Part shown: positions 11,643-21,483 of the stretch, one piece after another
Position numbering within the stretch: the first letter of the stretch is position 1
Layout of the letters: each line of letters starts with the position of its first letter
Origin: Vanrija pseudolonga
Lineage: Eukaryota > Basidiomycota > Tremellomycetes > Trichosporonales > Trichosporonaceae
NCBI RefSeq assembly: GCF_020906515.1
Contig: NC_085849.1
Coordinates: 310,001-374,000 of the forward strand
Length of the DNA stretch: 64,000 nucleotides
Reading direction: 5' to 3'
Notes under the pieces: generated by a model
The model's input: the letters and a program-made list of their open reading frames with translations, nothing else
What the model was told of the DNA's origin: nothing
Databases searched by the model: none
Position numbers and translations under genes: made by a program

Positions 11643-12737
11643 TCATGTGTATTCGAGCCGCACGCCATCGAGCTGCGTCTCAAACGGCGCACACAGCGCC
11701 TCGACACACTTGACCAGGCCCTCGACGCTGTCGTTCAGCCGGGTCTGGTAGAACACGCTCTCGGGGAACGTCTGGCGGAAGGTATACACGCGCTCGCGGA
11801 GCAAGTACAGAAACGCGGCGCGGTAGCACGCCTTGCGCTCCGTGTCCGCCGCGCGCTCCTTCTCGCGCTCGTCGTCGCTGTCTGAGTCGTCGGGCGCGTG
11901 CACCTGCGCCTCCCCGCGCGGGCCGTACGTCTTGTAGCTGTATGTCGGGGCGCACATGGTCGTGTCGTACATTCTCAGACGGATACACAGGTCGTCGAGC
12001 CAGCTGGCCATCTGCCGCAACGTGTGCAGCTTCGCCAGCAGCTTGTCGCGTGATCGCGGGGTCGAGAGGGCGACAGGTCGCGGCGCGGGGCGCGGTGTCC
12101 GCAGCGGCGGGATTGTCGACGGCGACAGCGGCGAGAGCGGGAACGTCGCGGTGTGCTCCGCCGGGTGGGGGATGCCGCGCTCCTCGTTCCACTTACGTGC
12201 CCGTTCTTTCCGGTTGGCAGTCTGCACCTCCCCCTCCCAGCGCTGCAGCTCGAACCCGACGGCGGACAGCGTCTCCGCCAGCTCCATGTGCAGGGTGCGT
12301 ACGAGCCCCGGAGGTCGGGACTTGGGGTTGACAAAGTCGGCTGCTGGGAGGCGGACGCGCGCGACTATCGTCTCGGACTCCTCGTGCGCCGTCCATATGT
12401 GGGTGCAGAGCGTCACCACGCCCCCGGGGATATGGGCCGCTTTCGGCGCTGGCTCGGGCGCAGCCGGCTCAGCGGGCACCGAGAGGCTCGGGTGCACGTT
12501 GTGCGACCGTGGTCGTCTCGGAGGAAAGGGGCGCGGTAGCGGGTCGGGGAGCAGCGTCGCTGCGAGGGCCGAGTAGCTGAGGTTGAGCGGCGGCGGCGGG
12601 TGTCGCTGTGCCAGGAGCCTGTTGCCCGTCGCCGGCCCCGCCGTGCTCGTTACTGTCGTCGTGGTCGTTATTGTCGTTATTGCGGTCGTGGGTGCGGTCG
12701 TGGTCGTGGTCGTGGTCATTGTCTTTGTCGTAGTCAT
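11643..12737 (-). CDS. Two-module family member F (unknown function)
   Basis: Intron-less, 364 residues. The first 37 residues are a Thr-rich tract encoded by GTC/GTT-type triplet repeats (12640-12737). The N-module runs from GVVTLCTHIWTAHEESETI to the helix ETLSAVGFELQRWEGEVQ. The C-module begins DKLLAKLHTLRQMASWLDD and ends with AAFLYLLRERVYTFRQTFP, VEGLVKCVEALCAPFE and GVRLEYT. The terminal FP-x-S-x-F...LVxxVxxL...PFE signature also occurs in member C (DSFPRASF...FVEAVNVLFEPF), which ties the minus-strand members to the plus-strand ones. Function unknown. Confidence 0.75.
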   Translation of the reverse strand: MTTTKTMTTTTTTTAPTTAITTITTTTTVTSTAGPATGNRLLAQRHPPPPLNLSYSALAATLLPDPLPRPFPPRRPRSHNVHPSLSVPAEPAAPEPAPKAAHIPGGVVTLCTHIWTAHEESETIVARVRLPAADFVNPKSRPPGLVRTLHMELAETLSAVGFELQRWEGEVQTANRKERARKWNEERGIPHPAEHTATFPLSPLSPSTIPPLRTPRPAPRPVALSTPRSRDKLLAKLHTLRQMASWLDDLCIRLRMYDTTMCAPTYSYKTYGPRGEAQVHAPDDSDSDDEREKERAADTERKACYRAAFLYLLRERVYTFRQTFPESVFYQTRLNDSVEGLVKCVEALCAPFETQLDGVRLEYT

Positions 12738-13446
12738 CGCGTGCGATGAGTCGTGAGCGCGAGCCCGTCGTCGACAGTTATGGTGGCGGGTCCTGGCGCC
12801 GCTCAGACCCCGTCCTTGTGGGCCGTGCGGGGTGGTGGTAGTGGTGGTGGAGCATTACGCTTACTTCGGCGTGCTCGGGGACGAGGCATGGACACGGGAC
12901 AAAGGCCTCGAGAAGTCAATGTGCGTGGCAGGAATACAGGTAGCACCTAGCAATAACAGACAATGGATCCTCGCGGATCAGCCGCCGACGCCATGGATCG
13001 CTGCACAATGGCGATCTGCACGACAATGGCGCCACGAACAAAGCACAAGGCAAGGGGGGTTTACATAACCGCGCGGTTGTAGCGGGTTGCCTCGGCAGGT
13101 TGGGCAGGCCGGGAGGTTGTTTGGCCCGCGGCGGGCGGGGGTTCGACGGCCCCGTCCTGTCTGCCCTTGTGTCAGACTCTCCATCACGTCTCACGCCGCC
13201 GTCACGTCCACGTCCACCCCGCTCCCACCATTGTCCCATCACCACGCAAGGGCAGGGACGACGCCGCGCTCACCACCACCAGCCGCCGACGCCATCGGAC
13301 GTCGGACCCCGAACCAACGCGAGCACATCGGCCGACGTCGCAGCGCGTCCCGGTATCTCCCGCGACACGACAGCCATTGTGTCTCGGCATCACAGCGGGA
13401 CATTGCACCACAACGCAGCACGCCAATGTAGTCGACACTCTGCACA
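12738..13446. other. Divergent promoter region, 709 bp
   Basis: Separates member F (minus) from the small plus-strand gene at 13447. Alternative frames on both strands cover the region but lack any recognisable feature. No gene is called. Confidence 0.5.
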
Positions 13447-13812
13447 ATGGCACAACAAGCACAACAAGCGCCGACAGCAGCCATGTTGACGCCCGACCCC
13501 GCCGCGCAGACAGCCATCCCGCTGCCCCGCCGCGCAGACGCCGAACGCAGCCGCTCGCGATCACGTACGCGCGCCATCCCGACCCCCTCGCGGCCGCGGT
13601 GGGCCGACGGTGCGACTGAAGGTGTCGACACTGGCGTAGTCGACATCGAGGACGTGCGGCCCCATACGAACCCCGAGGGCAAGGTGTGCACCGGCACATG
13701 CGGGAACCGGGGCAAGCCGGGCCACTGTGGATACGAGGAGGGGGCATCGGAGGCTGCGCTGCCTGAGAGCACTGCGCCTGCTGCGTCGACGGAGACGGAG
13801 ACGAAGGAATAG
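13447..13812 (+). CDS. Small hypothetical protein with C-terminal Cys/Gly motif
   Basis: An uninterrupted 121-residue frame starting in a CACAATGG context. The N-terminal 60 residues are polar with an RSRSRSR basic stretch. The middle is acidic (GVVDIEDVRPHTNPEGK), followed by a compact motif VCTGTCGNRGKPGHCGYEEG, then an acidic Thr-rich tail. The three cysteines in CTGTCGNRGKPGHC might coordinate a metal or form a knuckle, but the spacing fits no zinc finger I know. A long frame overlaps on the opposite strand; I prefer the plus frame because of its ordered composition and start context. It could still be spurious. Confidence 0.5.
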   Translation: MAQQAQQAPTAAMLTPDPAAQTAIPLPRRADAERSRSRSRTRAIPTPSRPRWADGATEGVDTGVVDIEDVRPHTNPEGKVCTGTCGNRGKPGHCGYEEGASEAALPESTAPAASTETETKE

Positions 13813-13978
13813 ATATGAGTGAGTGACTTGCAATGTTGCCGCTGACGCCAGGTGTTGTATGTTACCAGGTTGTGTATCGATCTCATCGTCGGGTCTTCGG
13901 GCCGAGCGCTCGTTTCCGAGTCCAAGCAGCAGCAGCAGCAATACATCTTTACAACTGATCTAGCTCTATTCTCCGGCC

Positions 13979-15874
13979 TTACTGTCCGTCGCCCTTCCAG
14001 CCGCCGCGCAAGAAGTGCTGCAGCAGCGCCTGGGGCGAGTCTGCGCCCTCGTCGTCAAAGTCGCCCTCGCCGCCGGACGCGAACGCCGTGATGGGCAGGA
14101 TGAGGACGTCGCCCACGCGCAGCGGGCGGTGGAGCCCGCGCACGTGGTGCCAGGACACATTGTACCGCGCGAGGAGGTACGAGAAGACTGCGTCGCTGAA
14201 GGCGCCGGGGCCGGTCCACTCGATGACGGAGAGCGCCTGGGTCTGGCGCTTGGCGTGGTCGGCGTCCCGCTCGCGCACGTCCTGCCCCTCCTGGCTCGCG
14301 ACAAAGTGCGTCCCGTTCACCACGCGCCGGACAACCTCGAGCATGATCGGGTGGTTGGGCGCGCTCGCCAGCGCCCACTGGCACACGCCGACCGGCCGCG
14401 GCCAGTAGTTGAACCAGCCCTCCTTCTCGTGCACGTCTGTCTCGAAGCCGACCATAATTGCCGCGTTGGTCGACAGCTTGTCGTGCCAGTCTGGCCCGTC
14501 GGTCTCCTCGAGATCCAGCACGTCGACGTCGAGGTGGCCCCATTCTTCGATCCGGCGAATGGGTTTGGTCTGGGAAGGGTGGTTAGCAAAGGCTGAATGC
14601 GCAGCAGCCTTATCGCCCCGCAGCCCGACTCACGTCAACATCCGCATACACGCCGCCCTTGACCAAGGGCAGGAGGTAGCGCAGGAGATCTGCCTTGAGT
14701 ACGCCACGCTTGAAGTAGTCGTACGCCCACCAGACGCCGCCCTTCTCAATGTCCTCGGCGGGCTCGAATGTCTCGCGCACCCACGCCTCGGAGCGCGCGT
14801 CATCGTACCAGTCGAGCGTCCACCCGTCAGCGGCGTTCATGTCGCGCCACTTGTGCGTGAGCTCGCCCGGCTCCTTGAAGTCCGTCTGGAAGATGTTCTT
14901 GTACGCCACCATTGCTGGGTTCGCAGCTGGCGGCGGGGAGGCGGGGCCTGGGAACAGGTCGGCGTGCGAGGGTGGCAGGTGCACATGCAGGGACGCGAGG
15001 AGCGCAGGCTGGAGCGAGTGTGGGAGGCGCAGCGCAAACTGGTACAGCCGCGTGAAGAACCTGCGGAATGTCAGCATTATCGATGACGATTGTTCAAATT
15101 GTCAGGGTGTCGCGGAGAGATTTCGACATCGCCACACAACTGCGGCAACTGCAAACTGCACAGCAACCCACAAACACCAACATGCACTCACTTCTCAGCA
15201 CCAGACTCGACAGAGTTGAAGCTGATCTGGTATCGCGCGTCTGCGGTCTCGCCGAGGTCGGTGATCTTATGGTACTCCTTATTGTTGTTCGCCTCTGGGC
15301 GCTGGTCTTCCGCCGCGATGGTATGGTGCGGCGCCGGCCAGTCGTGGTGCTCCTCTGCAGGTGTTGGCTCTGGCTCTGGCTCGGGCTCCGGTTCCGGCTC
15401 GGGCTCGGATTCGTGGGTCGGCTCTGGCTCGTCGACCTCGATAGTCGTCGTGTGCTCGACATGGACAGTGTGCTCGTGCTCGTGCTCGTGCTCGACGGGG
15501 TGCGGGTGTGGCGCAGGCGCGTCAAAGCTGTCGGGGTAGTCGCCCTGGGGCACTACGGCCGTTGTGGTGGTAGTGGGGGTCGAGGGGACGCGGTCCGTAG
15601 ATAGATGAGGTGGCGGGGCACCGTTGTCCCATGCGTCGGGGTAGTCGCCCTCCAGGCCGCTCGGTACGGCCGCCTCATGCTTGTTGCCGCTGCCACTGCT
15701 GGTCGACTCCCAGAGGCTCTTGACTGCGTCTGGCGCAACGAACCAGTGTGCCGCGAGGCCGAGGGTGAACATTGAGACGCCGATATACACGATGATGCGC
15801 CTGCGCGCGGCCGAGGGGCTGGGGTCGCGCCACGCCGAGCCGTTGAGCAGGCGATAGCGGTAGGTCGAGGACAT
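13979..15874 (-). CDS. OCH1-like type II membrane glycosyltransferase (Gly_transf_sug family)
   Basis: Three exons on the minus strand: 15874-15192, 15060-14634 and 14569-13979 (introns 131 and 64 bp), giving 566 residues. After a basic N-terminus, one hydrophobic anchor (IIVYIGVSMFTLGLAAHWFV, about residues 27-46) gives type II Golgi topology. A long acidic stalk has a duplicated GDYPD motif, an EH repeat and an EP repeat. The catalytic domain begins at NIFQTDF and carries KADLLRYLLPLVKGGVYAD, continuing across the last splice junction as VDTKPIRRI; D368 and D370 form the DXD sugar-nucleotide site. This is the signature of Och1/Hoc1 alpha-1,6-mannosyltransferases, which start N-glycan outer chains in the Golgi. 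The donor and linkage are inferred from family only; other family members use different sugars. Confidence 0.88.
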
Positions 15875-16928
15875 GGCAGCGATGTCTGTACGGCGGCCTT
15901 GGATGAGAGCAATCAAGCAGCTGAATGCAGAGAGAGATGCAAAGTGACTGTTTTGCACGCTGCTGGGTTGCGATGTGCGACGTGCGATGCGCAGCGACGG
16001 CGTGGGAGGGATGATCCTGCTGCGCCTTTGACACACCTATGAAGAGTAACAGGCGTGTGGCGGCCACGGGGCGATAACAAGGACGGGCGGCGGGTGAGAC
16101 AGAAGGCACAAGCGGGCAGACGCAGCCGGCAGGCGACTACACCGATAACGAGGATAATGAGATCAATACCGATGAGGAGAAGTAATGCTACAGCAGCTTC
16201 GAGAGGATCTCTGTCGATGAGAACCGAGGGAGGAGGGTAGGGGGAGGGATTCGTCGCGCCGCGCCACATCCCTCCCTCCAGCCAACCAGCCAATCTCTCT
16301 GCATCCGTGCATGGTTGCCAGTCAACATCCTCCTGAACCTTGGACAGTTGCCCTGCTCTGCTGCCGTGCTCTGCCGTGTCGTGATATGGTGCCTTGTTGT
16401 CGCCTTCAAACTGCTGCCTTGCCGAGGCCAAACGCCTCCCTCAGCCACTTCAAACGTGCAACACCCTCCCAGGCAACCCTGACAGCTGCAGAATGCTCCG
16501 AACGGAACGGGGCGGCTCACCACTGTGTTCCCTCTTGTTGACGTCGTCACCTGCCTGCGGCCTCGTGCACGTCCGCTGAACCCATTGAACAAGCATACAT
16601 TCAAGCCCAGCGGCCCGCAAGGGGAAGGTTTGTGTCGCGGTGCGGCAAGCAAGACGTTGTCTTGCCAACCAACGACCAGCTTGCCAGGCCAACCTGCCCT
16701 TCGTAGCACCTCGAGCCAGGCCTTGGGAAACAAAAACATGCACTCAGCCCCTGTTCTCCTGGCAACCATCCCGCAGGTCCGTCTGTGCCTTTTCCACTGT
16801 GCAACGAACGCACGCTGTCACCAGCTGCCGCCGGGACAAGGAGGCGCAAACCCAACCACATGCATATCGACCCCAAGCTCCAGTAATGTCCCCATTACGA
16901 GAGGCGACAATCTGTCTGCCGTCCGTCT
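15875..16928. other. Intergenic spacer, 1054 bp
   Basis: Promoter side of the OCH1-like gene and 3' side of the transporter. The interval 16300-16930 has several overlapping frames on both strands rich in Cys, Trp, His and Arg, a composition typical of non-coding GC-rich DNA. No RNA gene or element was recognised. Confidence 0.5.
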
Positions 16929-18960
16929 CTAAGCACGGTTGCTGCCATCTTCCCGGTCGTGCTCGTCGACAGAGTCGGTTCCGGCAAGCTTGGCTTGTCG
17001 TTCCCGCTCGAGCTCGTTGAACTTGCGCACGACCTGCACCGTCGCATAGAAGGAAAACGGCAGCGACAGGAACCACAGCCCGCAGTTGATGCTCGCCGTC
17101 GCAATCAGCACCGTGGGGACCGCCTGCACGCCAAAGCCCACGGCGACACCCGCCGTCTCAATGCCGCGCAACAGGGACGAGTAGCGGATCGAGTCGCCTG
17201 GCGAGTCGGACAGGTTGGAGATGCACCAGTACACGTAGTTCTCCACCAGGGAGAACGTGATGCGCTCAAACATGTAGACGCCAAAGCTGTGCCGTTAGCA
17301 CAAACTTGGGCAATGGGCAAGGGAGGCAAGGCAGAGAGGGAGGAGGAGGAGAGCGGAAAGGTGGCGGTGCCTGTCAGAGACAAAGTTTAGGGGTTTGGCG
17401 GGAGTGGTAGGCAGCCAGCCGTGGCTTCTTGCAGCGTTTCAGCGAGACGGATGCTGTGGAACGCTCCACACGAGGTAGCTACCAGTTTATGCCGCGCTGC
17501 TCCAGACTCCTGGACGGCGGGACCCTGCGATCGCCCGGCGTCCGCATCCACGACTCCTGCGGCCAACCCAGAACTTGTTGGAGCTGAACGCCGCTTCCCT
17601 TCCGCCACGCCCACACGCCCACGCGCCCACGCACGCCCACTCACCCGCGTCCAAAGGCCGACAGGTTGCCCCAGTCGAGAACGGGCTTGGTGTGGCGGTA
17701 CTCGTTCTGGATGTACACTGCCCAGATCCACGTGCCCGAGTTGACGAGTGCGATGAACACAAAGGTCGTGATGGCGCGGGTCTGGCGCTTCTTCGCCCAC
17801 GGCAGGTCGACGAGCATGCCCGCGAGCCACGTCGACAGCGTGCCCACGACCGCGGACATGAAGCTGCCCAACGCGCGGCTGCGGACCGTGAAATACGTCG
17901 CGAGGTATGTGCCCGGGTACGCCTGGATCCAGCCAAAGTACCAGAACAAGGGGGTCAGCAGCAGGATCTGGCGGCTCTTGAGCAGCTTCCACATCTCGCG
18001 CAGCTCCTCGCGCCACTTGATCCCCCTTGGCGCCTCGATCTTGGTCCCGTCGTCGCGCTGCACCTTCTCGGGGTTGGAGAGGAACAGGCCAAAGATGAGC
18101 CCCAGGCACTGGATCGCGATGAAGGCTTGGTACGTCTTGTACCCCACCTTGCCTTTGCGGTTGACCTTGTGGTTGAGCGCGAGCGAGATGGAGCCGCCGA
18201 TGATGTTGCCAAAGTTGCGGAACGAGAACCACGTCGCGATGTAGCGCCCGCGCTTGTGCGCCTCGGGGTAGCCTGCACGAGCGTCAGCGAGTGCGCGCGC
18301 TGGCATGCCGACCGTCGCCCGGCCGACCTCGCCCCCGCCCTCGCGCTCGCCCCCACTCACCAGTCGCGATAGCCCCCTCGACCGACCAGAAGAAGCCAGC
18401 AGAGATACCGCACATCACGCTGCCAAAGTACACGAACCACTCGGCGCCGGTGCGGTTGTTGTGGTACAGGCCCGCCGCGTAGAGGGGGTATCCGACCGAT
18501 CCGAGCGCGAGCGTCCAGCGGAAGCCGATAATGTTGGTGAGCCATGGTCCGGCGAAGCAGGTGATCTGGAGGATGTCAGCGTGCCGCCGAGCCCTCTTGC
18601 CGCCCCGACGCTACGCACCGTCATGAACGCATACAAGATCGCATTGGCCGCATTGACCAAGTTCGGGCTCTGCGACCCGCCCACGCCGAGACCGTTCATC
18701 GCGGACCAGATGCCTGGTGCCGAGAAGGCACACAGGCCGACAATGAGGATCTGGAAGAGCGTCGAGCGGTAGAAGCCCTTCCAGCCCGTAAGGCGGGCTG
18801 CGGCGTGTCAGCGGGGCGAGCATGCTCACCATCGCCACCAGTTCGCTCGCTACTCACGGGCAACCTCGCCCTCGACGACGGGCACCTGCGCCAGCGCCCG
18901 CTCTCCCTCGGCGCTGTGCTCCTTGTCTGGTGTGTGTGCGCGCTTCTCCGACGACGACAT
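16929..18960 (-). CDS. UNC-93-like major facilitator protein
   Basis: Five exons on the minus strand: 18960-18858, 18797-18619, 18565-18361, 18272-17645 and 17286-16929; 490 residues. Introns are 60, 53, 88 and 358 bp, the last unusually long. After a polar N-terminus, GWKGFYRSTLFQILIVGL begins the membrane domain, continuing with APGIWSAMNGLGVGGSQ and GYPEAHKRGRYIATWFSFR between helices. About ten to twelve hydrophobic segments are present. This matches fungal UNC-93-like (DUF895) MFS proteins at the plasma membrane, whose substrates are mostly unknown. It is divergent from the dioxygenase gene at 20320, which invites the idea of a shared substrate pathway; that is inference. Confidence 0.85.
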
Positions 18961-19152
18961 GGTGAGTTACGTTGCTATACTTGGGGTAACCGCTGCGCAG
19001 TCGACCTGATGCTTAAGTAGCTCGACCTCGGACTTGCTTGCACGCCGATATCCTTTTCCAACGGCCGCTGTCTACCGGTCGAATACGGCCCGCATGGTTG
19101 GTTGTCTGGCGGTGGCCACTGGCCACTGACTGGCCCGCCTTGCCGCTACTGA

Positions 19153-19160
19153 TGATAAGA
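19153..19160 (+). promoter_or_regulatory. GATA-factor site TGATAAGA
   Basis: Matches HGATAR, the binding consensus of fungal nitrogen (AreA/Gat1) and iron GATA factors. It lies about 200 bp upstream of the transporter start. A single short motif has a high chance rate, so this is only suggestive. Confidence 0.35.
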
Positions 19161-19654
19161 TGGCACGTCATGGCACGCCGTGCTTGCGTGCATCGCGCGC
19201 ATTGGCAAGTAAGCTCGGCGTGGCTGGGCAGCTGACACGCTAGTGCGGCCGTAGCATGCAGCTGCTTGCTTGGCTCACCTTGCTCGACCTGCCGCAAAGG
19301 CAAAGCTGCTGGTCCAAGTGCAACTCGACGTCGAGGCTTTTGGTAATTTGCCCAGCGATGTTGTGATCTCTCTGCCTCGGGATTGCCCGACAACAGGCCG
19401 ACTTCGGGACTGGCTGGTGGCTGTTATTGTTCTCCTGGCCCCTTGCGAGCCCTGCTCCCTGCCAAGCACGCTGCACCTCCGAGATACCGCCTGCCAGGAG
19501 TTTGCCCGCCCCGGATCTGGCTCGGAGGTGCTGCAAGAGACAAAGCACGACAGTAATCTATTCGGATAAGCACGTCATGTGGTGTGCAGTGTTGATGATG
19601 GGGAGGTTGCTGACGTGGGCTGGGCGGGCGGCTAAGTGACACCGACAGTAAGTC

Positions 19655-19662
19655 AGATAAGG
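19655..19662 (+). promoter_or_regulatory. GATA-factor site AGATAAGG
   Basis: Perfect HGATAR match about 660 bp upstream of the dioxygenase start, in the same divergent region as the site at 19153. Confidence 0.35.
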
Positions 19663-20319
19663 AACAGAAGGTAGGCAGGCAGGCGGGCCAGCGGGCAACA
19701 GTCTCCGTCTCCATGTCATCTACGCGCAGCTTGCTTGCAGACACCGGCCATGCTGGCATGCCGAACGCAAGCAGTTGCGAATGTCGCGACAAGCATGCAC
19801 AACGCGACGTGAAACGTCGTGTCCGAGGCTCATGGTGGCTATTTTAAGTGACGGTGAGGCCGTCGAACGCCGAGCGACGACGCGAGGCTGGCCTTGCCGA
19901 GATGCACGGTGCATCGCTCGCCATTGACTGCGGCGCGCACGCACGCGCTTGTCGGCTACAGCGTCGTCTAGGATGTCGGGGCTGAGCCGCCAGCCGTCAG
20001 CCGCCGTCGCCGAGGGACAGCCGCCGCCTGGCCGACCTCCGTCGTCGGCGTTGCCCGTGGCTGGTTGCATCACGTCATTCTTCACCACTGGCTGTACTAC
20101 TATCACACACCCTCCACTCTGTCCAACATCCCATCGCGACATTGCGACCACGGACGGCGAGTGCGCGCCTGCTTGCATTCCGGTGAGTGCATGCTGCTTA
20201 CGCACGATGCACTTCGTCTCACGCTAGAGCAGCAGCCCCGCGCCCCAGACGCAGGCCACGCAGAAGGTGTTAAAACGGCCCCATCACGGCCCCAAGGCAC
20301 ACCAATCCCCACGTCCACA

Positions 20320-21483
20320 ATGGCCACTGCTATCGCCACCGCCTCCGCTGCTGCCCCCGCCACCGCGCAGGCGGGGATCACGCCCTTCTTTGAGCCGTTC
20401 GCGCTCCCCTCCACCAACCAGCGCGAGCTCGGCGCGCCCCACGCCCCGGGCACGGTGACCCCCCTGGCCCTCCGCCCGACGTCTGAGCTGTCCCTCGAGC
20501 AGGCGATCGACACGGTCAAGCAGCTGCAGGCGGACAAGACGCTCACCAAGCTGCTGGCGACGCACGGCACGCTGCTGTTCCGCGGACTCCCCATCAACAA
20601 CGCGGAAGAGTTTAGCAAGTTTGCGCACGCGTTCGGCTGGCGCCCGCACGAGATCATCGGCATCGTCGTCGACCGGCCCCTGCTCGCGCCCAACGTCGCC
20701 CCCGCCAACGAGTCGCCCAAGGAGGTCGAGATCTACAACCACAACGAGAGCCCCCAGGTGCCCCATGCGCCAGAGTACATCTTCTTCTACGGGCACAAGG
20801 TGCCGACCATCGGCGGCGAGACGCCGATCAGCTCGTCGCTCGAGCTGTTCAGCCGCGCGCAGGCCGAGATCCCCGAGTTCATCGACAAGATCACCGCCGA
20901 GGGCATCCTCTCCAAGGTCGTGTACAAGGTCGACGCGCAGTACGCTGGCGGGTCGACGCTGCGCCAGGCGTTCGGCAAGGAGATCGAGGACGGGGATGAT
21001 GCGCCTACCCGCCGCGCAAAGATCGAGAAGCAGCTGCAGCGGTACGCGCGCGGCGAGCACACGACGTGGCAGTGGCTCGACGACACGACGCTCGAAGTCA
21101 CCCACCGCCTGCCTGCTGTGCGCACGCAGCCGAGCACGGGTCTCCCGACGCTGTTTACCGGCCTCGCGGCATACTACCGCCGCCTGAAGCAGAACTATGA
21201 CAACAAGGCCGTCGCGGTGCAGTACTACGGCGACGGGACGCAGATCGACGAGAAGCACCTCGCCAAGCTCGAGGAGATCACGGACGACATCCGCGTCCTG
21301 CACAAGTGGCACCGCGGCGACGTGCTCGTCTACGACAACGTCATCAGCCAGCACGGCCGCCAGCCCTGGGGCGGCGAGCAGGGCGACCGTGTTGTCCAGG
21401 CGTCGCTGTTCGACGGAGAGGAGGTGCCCGGCGCTTACAACGACCGGCCGTGGGCACAGGTCGTGCAGGCGCTGGACGGGTAG
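20320..21483 (+). CDS. TauD/TfdA-type 2-oxoglutarate-dependent dioxygenase
   Basis: Intron-less, 387 residues from the ATG in TCCACAATGG. The frame extends upstream without a better start, so this ATG was chosen by context and by family length. Iron ligands are visible: the HxE motif at H141/E143 (EIYNHNESPQVPHAPEY) and the distal H345 in VISQHGRQPW, with arginines R347/R357 suited to bind 2-oxoglutarate. The substrate loop HAPEYIFFYG and GGETPI are typical of the superfamily. Such enzymes hydroxylate taurine, sulfonates, sulfate esters, carnitine precursors or other small acids, with CO2 and succinate as by-products. The substrate cannot be read here. HxE in place of the usual HxD is a notable variant. 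Confidence 0.88.
   Translation: MATAIATASAAAPATAQAGITPFFEPFALPSTNQRELGAPHAPGTVTPLALRPTSELSLEQAIDTVKQLQADKTLTKLLATHGTLLFRGLPINNAEEFSKFAHAFGWRPHEIIGIVVDRPLLAPNVAPANESPKEVEIYNHNESPQVPHAPEYIFFYGHKVPTIGGETPISSSLELFSRAQAEIPEFIDKITAEGILSKVVYKVDAQYAGGSTLRQAFGKEIEDGDDAPTRRAKIEKQLQRYARGEHTTWQWLDDTTLEVTHRLPAVRTQPSTGLPTLFTGLAAYYRRLKQNYDNKAVAVQYYGDGTQIDEKHLAKLEEITDDIRVLHKWHRGDVLVYDNVISQHGRQPWGGEQGDRVVQASLFDGEEVPGAYNDRPWAQVVQALDG

Larger units (their letters stand above)
18961..20319. other. Divergent intergenic region, 1359 bp
   Basis: Shared upstream region of the transporter (minus) and the dioxygenase (plus). It carries two good GATA-factor matches, listed separately. No gene is supported; open frames overlap on both strands without recognisable content. 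Confidence 0.5.

Noticed and set aside
10571-11713. Several 80-180-codon frames between members E and F
   Set aside because: Overlap each other on both strands, Arg/Pro/Ala-rich, without splice signals or resemblance to the flanking family.
13130-13165. Second B-box-like GGGTTCGACGG
   Set aside because: The base pairs around the loop fail and no acceptor stem is found.
13239-13946. 235-codon minus-strand frame over the small gene at 13447
   Set aside because: Low-order composition and no motif; the plus-strand protein has a better start context and organised charge pattern.
16311-17076. Overlapping Cys/His-rich frames downstream of the OCH1-like promoter
   Set aside because: Both strands are equally open and no conserved cysteine spacing is repeated; considered non-coding.
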